DNA of 64,000 nucleotides. Origin: Marivita lacus (GTDB taxonomy: Bacteria > Pseudomonadota > Alphaproteobacteria > Rhodobacterales > Rhodobacteraceae). Below the pieces are notes generated by a model. That model was given only the letters and a program-made list of their open reading frames with translations. It ran no database searches and had not been told where the DNA came from. The position numbers and the translations under genes were made by a program. The stretch covers positions 1 through 64,000 of the forward strand of contig NZ_BMFC01000010.1 in assembly GCF_014637725.1 (NCBI RefSeq). The letters run 5' to 3'. Positions 43,707 through 50,712 of the stretch are shown here, in pieces (the first letter of the stretch is position 1; the number at the start of each line of letters is the position of its first letter).

Positions 43707-44588
43707 ATGCAGCTTGTCCTTCACACGGGCCTTCACGAGACCGACAGCGACCGGCTGTTCAAGACATTGTTGCGCAACCGCGAGGCGCTGCGCGGTGAGG
43801 GGGTCGCGATTCCCGGACCAGGCAAGTACCGGCAGCTGATTTCGGAGATGCTGAACACGCTGGGGGATGCGCCGCCTGCGCCCGACACGCGGGAGATCCT
43901 GCTCGACAGCATCCTCGACGATGCGACGGGGCATGTTGACCGGTTGATCCTGTCGCATGAGCATCTGTTTTCGGTGCCAAAGATCGCATTCCAGGGGGGG
44001 GCGGTCTATCGCAAGGCGGAACAGCGCCTGCGGACCCTGCGCAATATTTTCATGCAGGATTCTTTCGAGGTCTTCATCGGGCTTCGCAATCCGGCGAGTT
44101 TTTTGCCGGCGCTTCTCAAGGCGACGCCGCATGGCGATATCGCGCAGCTTCTGCACGGGCTTGATCCGGCGCAGATCCGCTGGTCGGACCTGATCGCACG
44201 GATCACGGCGGCGCTGCCCGGTGTGCCGGTGACGGTGTGGTGTGACGAGGACAGTCCGCTGATCTGGGGCGAGCTGATCCGCGAATTCGCCGGGGTCGAA
44301 CCGACCTATCCGATCATCGGAGCCTATTCCCGCATGGCCGACATCACCTCGCAGGAGGGCATGACCCGGTTCCGCGCCTACCTGGCCGAAAAGCCTGAGC
44401 TGACCGAGGTGCAAATCCGACGCGTGATGGTGGCGTTTCTCGACAAATACGCCGATGCGTCGAAAGTGGATGACGTGTTCGATCTGCCCGGTTGGGATGC
44501 GCATCTGGTGCAGGATCTGACCGAGCAATACGAGGAAGACCTGTTCGATCTGGGCCGGATTCCCGGCGTCACGCTGATCGCGCCCTGA
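43707..44588 (+). CDS. Conserved hypothetical, sulfotransferase-like fold with degenerate P-loop
   Basis: A 293-residue protein. Its N-terminus, LVLHTGLHETDSDRLFKTLL followed by NREALRGEGVAIPGPGKYR, lines up with sulfotransferase N-termini of the form LHxGLHKTGTTxLQ..L..NR..L...GV.YP. However, the PAPS-binding loop KTGTT reads ETDSD, so PAPS binding looks lost. The rest is soluble and helical, with VFIGLRNPASFLPALLK and a C-terminal IPGVTLIAP. The gene is likely cytoplasmic, stands alone after tRNA-Thr on the opposite strand, and its function is unknown. Confidence 0.72.
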   Translation: MQLVLHTGLHETDSDRLFKTLLRNREALRGEGVAIPGPGKYRQLISEMLNTLGDAPPAPDTREILLDSILDDATGHVDRLILSHEHLFSVPKIAFQGGAVYRKAEQRLRTLRNIFMQDSFEVFIGLRNPASFLPALLKATPHGDIAQLLHGLDPAQIRWSDLIARITAALPGVPVTVWCDEDSPLIWGELIREFAGVEPTYPIIGAYSRMADITSQEGMTRFRAYLAEKPELTEVQIRRVMVAFLDKYADASKVDDVFDLPGWDAHLVQDLTEQYEEDLFDLGRIPGVTLIAP

Positions 44589-44674
44589 ACCGCGCGGGCA
44601 GGGCTGCACATTTGTGCCCAACTTAGGCCAAAGAGGTGGATTAACCGGGGGACGACGCAACCGGAGGGTCAGAC

Positions 44675-45151
44675 ATGGCTGAAACGGCACCGACACAAGA
44701 CGCAACCTTTGGCTGGATCGGCTTTGCCGTTGGCGCGGCAGCGCTTGTCTTGACGCTTGTCACCTTCTGGGCGGGGCCGTTTGCGCCGCAACAGGCTGCG
44801 GGCGTCACGCTGGGGGAGCTTGCGGCCGACATTGCCAAGGCAGCAGCGCGGTCGGTGGCGGGGCAGGAGCAACCTGCACCGGTCGCGGTGCCGTGGACCA
44901 TCGACAAATATCTGGAGATTGCTGTGGGTGTGCTGTCGGGGTTCGCCATCCTGATCGGCGTTGCCGCGTTTGTCCGGCACGAACAGAAGCGCGCCGCGAT
45001 GTCGGGCATTGCGCTGGGCGGCCTTGCGATGGCGGTGCAATTCTTTGCATGGACAATCGGGATGATTGTCGGCGGGGTGGTGCTCGTGGGCGTCTTGTAC
45101 GCCCTGCGCGACACGTTCGGGGGGGTGTTCGGCGGGCTGCTGGGCGACTGA
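44675..45151 (+). CDS. Small integral membrane protein, unknown function
   Basis: A 158-residue protein with three hydrophobic segments, around residues 13-33, 88-108 and 115-145. Between the first two is a loop with Pro/Gln stretch (VAGQEQPAPVAVPWTIDKYL), and the tail is Gly-rich (RDTFGGVFGGLLGD). A strong GGAGG ribosome site precedes the ATG. Codon use matches neighbouring genes. No family or catalytic motif is recognised. It ends just before the decayed region that follows. Confidence 0.7.
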   Translation: MAETAPTQDATFGWIGFAVGAAALVLTLVTFWAGPFAPQQAAGVTLGELAADIAKAAARSVAGQEQPAPVAVPWTIDKYLEIAVGVLSGFAILIGVAAFVRHEQKRAAMSGIALGGLAMAVQFFAWTIGMIVGGVVLVGVLYALRDTFGGVFGGLLGD

Positions 45152-45232
45152 GCGCGATCTGGCACCGCCGGACCCACGCCAGGCCCGGAATTGGAGTGGC
45201 GGCACACCTGAAGCGATGCGCCGCCGGGTCGC

Positions 45233-45279
45233 TCAGTTCATGCCGAGCGCTTCCTTGTACATCTCAAGAACCTCTGCTC
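45233..45279 (-). pseudogene. C-terminal fragment of a second gapR (DUF2312)
   Basis: On the minus strand this piece encodes AEVLEMYKEALGMN and a stop, nearly the same as the last residues of the intact GapR encoded at 54237 (AILEMYKEALGMS). Upstream of it on that strand the similarity ends abruptly. It is the tail of a duplicated or former gapR copy cut by rearrangement. Confidence 0.72.
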
Positions 45280-45435
45280 CATGTGATATTGAGGTTTGCC
45301 GCAGCCCACGCTACAAGCAAAAACAGATACTTAGAGAATTTGCCTGTTTGTTCAGTTGACGAAGCTTGTGAACGGCCTGCATTCGAACTCGAAGCAACGA
45401 GGGCTGTTGCCAAACAGCACAGGCGGGAAAAACCA

Positions 45436-45547
45436 AGTACACTGAGCCGCTACTGTAAGTCCCTCGCCCGTATCCTTCGGCATGAACCGGAGGCGCTTGG
45501 CCTCAAGCTCGATCCACAGGGCTGGGTGCGCGTCGATGACCCATTAC
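45436..45547 (+). pseudogene. N-terminal fragment of KptA/Tpt1-like RNA 2'-phosphotransferase
   Basis: This frame encodes LSRYCKSLARILRHEPEALG followed by LKLDPQGWVRVDDPLRA. That matches the first (winged-helix) domain of KptA proteins, whose hallmark is LRH.P...GL.LD..GWV.VD. The fragment is cut at 45548, where the end of an IS5-like element begins. The ADP-ribosyl-transfer domain is absent and no start codon is evident, so the gene is dead. Confidence 0.7.
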
Positions 45548-45928
45548 GGGCGTTGTTGCAAAAGTCTGACGACGGAGCGGTCACTTCGCGAATCCATGCG
45601 GTAAGACGCACTCCATGAGCAAACCATCTCCCGCCTGCTATCGTATGACGAACGGGCCCAGTTGCAACGCATCGCTGCGCAAGCGGGGGTCTCGGCTGAT
45701 TTGGTCGACAAGGACATGACCTGGCGCGCCGCGTGACGGCCGGCCCGGACATCCGCCGGCTTTTCCGATGCGGCCCTCCAGTTCTGCCTGTCAACCAAAG
45801 TGCTGTTCAACCCTCCCTTGCGACAGACCGCCGGGCGGGTGGCGAGCCTGCTGAAGCTGGCGGGGCTGGACTGGCCGGCTCCTGACTTGTCCACCCTGTG
45901 CCGCAGGCAAAAGACCCTGGCCATTCAG
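45548..45928 (+). mobile_element. Truncated IS5-family insertion sequence
   Basis: The left end GGGCGTTGTTGCAAAAG (45548) looks like an IS5-type terminal repeat. The transposase begins MSKPSPACYRMTN at 45615, continues after a frameshift as LVDKDMTWRA, then in a third frame as FSDAALQFCLSTKVLFNPPL, RQTAGRVASLLKLAGLDWPA and LCRRQKTLAIQ. Similarity ends near 45928, so more than half of the transposase, including most of the DDE domain, and the right end are missing. It is inactive. Confidence 0.8.
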
Positions 45929-45959
45929 ACGACCTTCTCAAATCGACTGATCCAACTGA

Positions 45960-46499
45960 TCAGTCCGGATGAATGTCGCGCGGGGTACAGCCTGCGTCGA
46001 GAACGACAGCCACCCAGTTGACCTCTGCGTCCAGGCCCCGTTCAGCGAGCCAGGCGTCCTGAAGCCGGTAAGCAGGCAGTTCCTGCGCTGCGGGACAATA
46101 CCAGTGATGCGTCGATTGACGGTGATGCACCAATTCGTGCAGCAGAACGCTCACGTCCTGTGCGGATCGGGCGTTCCACGGTTGGACCAACAGGATTTCC
46201 TGCCGCTCGGGATCATATAGGCCACGAAGGCGACCTCTCTGAAAGCTTGATGTCGTGCCTTGTCGCTCTGCTGCAACCCATTCGCTGACCACTCGGATGC
46301 GTGGGGATGTCTTCCGTCGCTGCCAGTCACTGTTGACGTCAAGCCAGTCGTCAAGCGTGTCCACCAGCGCGGACATGTTTGCAGCGGCGCGCCATTGTGG
46401 CGCAGGGTCGAACCGGATTTCGGTTTCTGCAGGCAGTTGTGATGGACAAAGAGCGACAAGGGCCGTGGCGAGCGCCACGGCAATGCGGATGCGGGGCAT
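45960..46499 (-). CDS. Secreted zincin-like protein (DUF6647-like, HELVHH motif)
   Basis: A 179-residue protein with a signal peptide (MPRIRIAVALATALVALCPS, cleavage near LPAETE). The mature part contains VLLHELVHHRQSTHHWYCPA, an HExxHH zinc-protease-like motif, followed by a YRLQDAWLAERG helix with a possible third ligand, and two cysteines. It is short for a full protease, so it may be a specialised peptidase or a non-catalytic relative. It borders the broken IS5 copy and is divergent from a LysR-type regulator. Confidence 0.75.
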   Translation of the reverse strand: MPRIRIAVALATALVALCPSQLPAETEIRFDPAPQWRAAANMSALVDTLDDWLDVNSDWQRRKTSPRIRVVSEWVAAERQGTTSSFQRGRLRGLYDPERQEILLVQPWNARSAQDVSVLLHELVHHRQSTHHWYCPAAQELPAYRLQDAWLAERGLDAEVNWVAVVLDAGCTPRDIHPD

Positions 46500-46611
46500 G
46501 GGACCCTCCGACGTTGGATTTTGAGATTTCGTGGTCCGATGTTACAATCCGAATGGATACGCGCCGAACGATCGCTTTTCAGCCTCGCATGAACTGAATT
46601 CAGGCAGAGAC

Positions 46612-47523
46612 ATGGGACGAAAGTTACCCCCCTTCGCAGCCGTCCGCGCTTTTGAAGCGGCAGCACGGCACATGTCGGTCAAGGCCGCGGCTGATGAGCT
46701 TTGCCTGACACCGTCGGCCGTCAGTCACCAGATCAAGGCACTTGAGGGGTTTCTCGACACCCAACTTTTCGAGCGCTTCGGAAATCGGCTGGCGTTGACA
46801 CTGACGGGCGAGGCTTATGCAGGCAAACTGACCCATCTTCTTGACAGCTTTCTGGACGAGACGGAGGCGATCCATGCAGCGCCGCGACGCCTGCGCGTCT
46901 TGTCTACTCCGGGCTTTGCCGCGCGTTGGCTTGTGCCGAGGCTTTCGCGGCTCGAATTCGCGCAGGACGTCCGGCTGCGCGTGTCGAACGGGGCACCTTC
47001 CCTGGATTTCGCAACGAACGACGCTGACGTGGTGATCCAGTGGGCCGACCAGCCGAGGCCGGGTCTTCTGGTCGAGCCGTTGATGGCGTCGACGCGCTAT
47101 CCGGTAATCTCGCCCGCGCTCAAGGCGCGCGAGAACGTGACACGTCCCGAGGACCTCTTGCGGCTGACGCTTTGCTACGATGAAACCGATGATGCGTGGC
47201 CGCAGTGGTTCGACGCGGTCGGCCTTGCCGGGGTGCAGCTGCCGCAAGGGCCGACTTTTCCGAATTGCGAGCTTTCGACGACGATGGTGGAGCAGGGACA
47301 GGGCGTGTCGCTCGCCTATGATGCGGTGGTTCGGGGCACGTTGGCGTCGGGCCGGCTGGAACGGCTCTTTGAGGCCGTGACCTTGCCGATGGCGATCTAT
47401 TCGGTGGCTTGCCTGGAGACCCGCTCCGACGAGCCGCGGATCACCGCATTTCGCCAGTGGCTCAGGGCCGAGGCGGAGATGGAGGGGGTGCTGCCCCAAA
47501 GATACCGGGCAGCGGCCGAATAA
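46612..47523 (+). CDS. LysR-family regulator (GcvA-like)
   Basis: A 303-residue LysR-type regulator. The N-terminal winged helix-turn-helix is LPPFAAVRAFEAAARHMSVK followed by AAADELCLTPSAVSHQIKAL. The effector domain has STPGFAARWLVPRLSRL, typical of the GcvA/AmpR-like branch. The start MGRKLPPF at 46612 is set by homology. The neighbouring gene on its left, encoding a secreted zincin, is divergent, so it may be a target. The effector is unknown. Confidence 0.85.
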   Translation: MGRKLPPFAAVRAFEAAARHMSVKAAADELCLTPSAVSHQIKALEGFLDTQLFERFGNRLALTLTGEAYAGKLTHLLDSFLDETEAIHAAPRRLRVLSTPGFAARWLVPRLSRLEFAQDVRLRVSNGAPSLDFATNDADVVIQWADQPRPGLLVEPLMASTRYPVISPALKARENVTRPEDLLRLTLCYDETDDAWPQWFDAVGLAGVQLPQGPTFPNCELSTTMVEQGQGVSLAYDAVVRGTLASGRLERLFEAVTLPMAIYSVACLETRSDEPRITAFRQWLRAEAEMEGVLPQRYRAAAE

Positions 47524-47697
47524 ATAAAGCTTCGACGCCGCACAAGGAAGTTCGGACCAGACCGCAAGGCGGCGGTCGTTGGAGTGTTTCGCGAAAAGCG
47601 CATAGCCAAAGGTTTGTCTGTCTTCCGAAAACAGCCGGCAGCACACCGACGAGATCGAAGCCCCGCCAGCACCCGCTGTGTGCCGGCGGGCAACATT

Positions 47698-47982
47698 TCA
47701 GTTGTTCGCGGTCAACGGATCGATGATCTGAGGGATCTCGGTGATCGACGAGACCGGAATGCCGCTGAGTTCGGAGTGTTTCTTCACGGCATCCTCGTCC
47801 TTGGCCAGGTAGACGCAGAACGACTTGTCGCCTGCCAGATAGCTGTGTTGCCATTGAATGTCCGGGCCAAGTGTTTCCAGCGCCTGGTTCGAGGCGCGGG
47901 CCGCACCGCAAAGTTCGGTCATCGAAAAGCTGCCGATCCCGGGAATGCTTCTTTCGATCATGAAGCGTTTCATCTGTGCCAT
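47698..47982 (-). CDS. DUF4242 protein (SCO4226-like)
   Basis: A 94-residue protein of the DUF4242 family (ferredoxin-like fold; a Streptomyces member, SCO4226, binds nickel). It has MKRFMIERSIPGIG at the start, IQWQHSYLAGDKSFCVYLAK in the middle, and HSELSGIPVSSITEI near the end. The ATG at 47982 has an ideal AGGAGGAACC ribosome site; an upstream ATG at 48012 is less likely. It is divergent from the LysR gene at 48120, so that regulator may control it. Confidence 0.85.
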   Translation of the reverse strand: MAQMKRFMIERSIPGIGSFSMTELCGAARASNQALETLGPDIQWQHSYLAGDKSFCVYLAKDEDAVKKHSELSGIPVSSITEIPQIIDPLTANN

Positions 47983-48119
47983 GTCTGGTTCCTCCTGTGA
48001 CTGACCCGTCAAGCTTGCGCGTCACATCGCGGATTCCCTAACGAGATTTTCTTTGCATCGGAAAACCTGACCTTCGCAAAACAGATGAATTTGATGCTGA
48101 CTTAAGGTAATCTTTAGCA

Positions 48120-49055
48120 ATGGCTGGAACCCAGCACCTCCGCGCCCTTCAGGCGCTTGAACTTGCGGTTCGTCACGGTTCGATCCGGCGTGCGGCCGAG
48201 GAATTGGCGATCACACCCGCAGCAGCCGGGCAACGCATTCGCGCGTTGGAGGATTATCTGGGAACTGACCTGTTGCTGCGCGGACGGTCAGGGCTGCATC
48301 CGACGCCCGCGCTCGAACATGCACTGCCAGACCTGCGCAGCGCCTTCGCCGCATTGGACCGGGTCAGCGAGACCCTGGATTTCCAGCGCATCTCTGAAAT
48401 CCACCTGGTCGCTGATCCCGACTGGACCGAACTCTGGCTGTTGCCACGCTTGCCTGCCTTCCGGGAAGCGCATCCCTACATCTGTTTTTGCATCAACGGA
48501 GAGGGCGATGTCCCGGTGCGACTCGGCGCTCCGGACATTCGCATAAGCCGTTCAGAGGATGCCAAGGGCGACATCCTGTTCCGTGATCTGCATGTCGCGA
48601 TCACGGGGCCCGACAATCTTCGCCGCTTGGGAGATTGGGATCGTGACTTTGAACTCGAAGGATTGCCGTTGTTGCATATCGATCCGGATCAGAAAGAGTC
48701 CTGCCTGCCGGGATGGCCGGAATGGGTCGCACAGCATGGAATGCGGCGCGAAGGTGCTGACCGGGGCGTCAACTACCGCCATCTGAGACAGGCTTTGGCA
48801 GCAGTGCGTGAAAACGTGGGGTTCCTCATCTGCGGGCTGTGCCTTGCCCGACAGGATATCGAAGCCGGCAACGTCGTTCTCGTGTATCCGGCTGACCGGC
48901 ACCTATCGGAGGTGGCACCCTTCAGGATGTTTCTACGCAACGAAACCCGGATGACGGCACAGGTGCGGCGGTTTGCAGACTGGTTGATGGAACAGGCGCG
49001 GGAATCACAGGAGTGGATTAGCAGAACAGCCGGCGCAAAGCCGAAGCAAGAGTGA
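48120..49055 (+). CDS. LysR-family regulator
   Basis: A 311-residue LysR-type regulator. The helix-turn-helix is LRALQALELAVRHGSIRRAA then EELAITPAAAGQRIRALEDY. The effector domain starts IHLVADPDWTELWLLPRL. The predicted HTH Ser of the usual SxVSxQI motif is replaced by AAAGQRI, an uncommon variant. It lies divergent from the DUF4242 gene and upstream of the convergent DUF1326/DUF2182 pair. Effector and targets are unknown. Confidence 0.83.
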   Translation: MAGTQHLRALQALELAVRHGSIRRAAEELAITPAAAGQRIRALEDYLGTDLLLRGRSGLHPTPALEHALPDLRSAFAALDRVSETLDFQRISEIHLVADPDWTELWLLPRLPAFREAHPYICFCINGEGDVPVRLGAPDIRISRSEDAKGDILFRDLHVAITGPDNLRRLGDWDRDFELEGLPLLHIDPDQKESCLPGWPEWVAQHGMRREGADRGVNYRHLRQALAAVRENVGFLICGLCLARQDIEAGNVVLVYPADRHLSEVAPFRMFLRNETRMTAQVRRFADWLMEQARESQEWISRTAGAKPKQE

Positions 49056-49123
49056 TGCGATCTCCAATTTCGTATCAAGGACTTCATGCTTGCTGACAGG
49101 CATTGCGTTTTTTGGATCGTTTC

Positions 49124-49930
49124 TCATGTTGGCAGGAGCACGGCAATGCCGGACAGGATCAGCATTCCGCCAGTGACGGCCACTGTCGCTTTCCCGAAGA
49201 CTGCCAATTTTTCTGCTGCAACAAGAAGTGCCAGCCCTGCAATCCAGTAGAGGTTCATCACACCACCCACGAAAAGCAGCAGCATGAGTGCCCAGCAGCA
49301 GCCAAGGCAGAAAACTCCGTGCCGCAGCCCCATTGACCAAGCGCCGCGAGCGCCGGGCTGCCAATGGTTTGACAGAAAGACCGCGGGAGCCTGACAGTGG
49401 CTCAGGCAGGCACGTTTGAGCGGTGTAAACTGGTAAAGCCCGGCAAGGATCAGGACGGCGCCGGCAAGCCAGCCACCCCGCAGGCTCATCATTCCGGGTG
49501 CAATCAGACCAAGCGGCTGCATCGCCCATTGCAGGGTGGCGGTGAGGGCAGAAAAGAACGCCCAAACCACCAGATAACCGGCGACGAAAGCCCATGTTGA
49601 CCGGAGTTCTTGTGGCGCCTCCGGCCTGCGCGTCAGGCTGTGGTGCAGCAGGATCGTCGGTGCGGCACTCGGCACCATCATGGCGATCATCATGATCCAC
49701 CACATCAGGAACATCAGCGCGGCATAGGGCAGCGTCCATGCCATTGCATGCCCCATCTCCATCGGTTGACCCGGCAGGCGTGCCATGCGCGTCATGTCGA
49801 GCGCGCTCATGTCCATGCCGATGCCCGCGACGGTGTAGATCACCGCCGCAAGCTCGATCATGGCGAGGCCACCCAGAAACAGCCACCGATCTTGCCGAAG
49901 TGCTGCAATCAGCCAGCCGCCGCCCTGCAT
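49124..49930 (-). CDS. DUF2182 membrane protein (putative metal-binding)
   Basis: A 268-residue inner-membrane protein with six or seven hydrophobic helices, extremely rich in Met and with His and Cys (MEMGHAMAW, LMFLMWWIMMIAMMVPSAAP, ACLSHCQAP, FCLGCCWALM). The family is described as predicted metal-binding integral membrane proteins. It overlaps the DUF1326 gene by one base, so the two are co-translated and probably function together. Substrate and direction of transport are unknown. Confidence 0.8.
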   Translation of the reverse strand: MQGGGWLIAALRQDRWLFLGGLAMIELAAVIYTVAGIGMDMSALDMTRMARLPGQPMEMGHAMAWTLPYAALMFLMWWIMMIAMMVPSAAPTILLHHSLTRRPEAPQELRSTWAFVAGYLVVWAFFSALTATLQWAMQPLGLIAPGMMSLRGGWLAGAVLILAGLYQFTPLKRACLSHCQAPAVFLSNHWQPGARGAWSMGLRHGVFCLGCCWALMLLLFVGGVMNLYWIAGLALLVAAEKLAVFGKATVAVTGGMLILSGIAVLLPT

Positions 49931-50574
49931 CAGGCCGCGCCTTCGATCACCCCGGCCTGGGACATGTGCAGGCGTGCAAAATGGGTGTGGGTGTCCACAA
50001 GGGGGTCGAAGGCGATCTCTCCTCCGGTCAATGTCGTGCGCCCGCTGGCGACTTCAGCCTCGCGGAACTCGAACCCATTGGGCAGCTTCAGGAGCGCACG
50101 GTGCGGTTCGCCGGTGACGATATTGGGAACGGGCTGCACATCGATGTCGGCGATGCCATCGATCCTGATCCGGCCGGTACGCGCATCCATGTCGAGTGTG
50201 AGGTCGATGGGCTTTCGCAGGGTAGGATACTTCGTCGGGCTCATCTTTGCATAGACGAACCACATCGTCTTCATCTCGTCGGTGTCCTGCCCGGTCATGA
50301 TCCGCTCCAGCGCGGCGGCCTGCGCCTCGGTCGCGGCGGTATCGATCACCAGTTGCATCTGGCCGTTGCCCTCGTGGATCGCGCCGGGCCAATGATAGAT
50401 CCCGGCTGCGCGCAGACCTGCCAGGCCGGTGTCTCCGTGATGGCCGCTCTCGATGTCAAAAACGATGGCCGCCTCGCAATTTCCGCGGTTCGGCAGGACA
50501 CCGAACTGACAGGGGCAGCCGAAATTGCAGTTGCAATTGGCCAGTTCCAGACCGTGAATTTCCCAAGGTGTCAT
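49930..50574 (-). CDS. DUF1326 protein with N-terminal Cys cluster
   Basis: A 214-residue soluble protein of the DUF1326 family. The N-terminal ELANCNCNFGCPCQFGVLPN gives four closely spaced cysteines, followed by GHHGDTGLAGLRAAGIYHWP with His residues. These look like metal ligands, though this is inference. No signal peptide is visible, so it is probably cytoplasmic. It is the upstream partner of the DUF2182 membrane gene, a pairing seen in many proteobacteria, and has a good AGGAGGAAC ribosome site. Confidence 0.83.
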   Translation of the reverse strand: MTPWEIHGLELANCNCNFGCPCQFGVLPNRGNCEAAIVFDIESGHHGDTGLAGLRAAGIYHWPGAIHEGNGQMQLVIDTAATEAQAAALERIMTGQDTDEMKTMWFVYAKMSPTKYPTLRKPIDLTLDMDARTGRIRIDGIADIDVQPVPNIVTGEPHRALLKLPNGFEFREAEVASGRTTLTGGEIAFDPLVDTHTHFARLHMSQAGVIEGAA

Positions 50575-50712
50575 CTCGTGTTCCTCCTAAATTTTGTGAT
50601 GTTGAAATGCTTCGTCGGTGTCGTCTTCTTTGCCCGCTTGACGCGGGTTGTTCATTGTTTTCAGCTCTGGAAAGAAGCCTGAAATCGATGCCGCAGGAAG
50701 TGTCCTGACAGT

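Noticed and set aside
45617-45736. Frame with VSADLVDKDMTWRA first read as the start of an AbiEii-like toxin
   Set aside because: The peptide fits better as the middle of a frameshifted IS5-family transposase, continuous with MSKPSPACYR before it and FSDAALQFCL after it.
47646-47697. Inverted GCCGGCA / TGCCGGC near the end of the DUF4242 gene as a terminator
   Set aside because: The stem is short, the loop is long and no U-tract follows on either strand.
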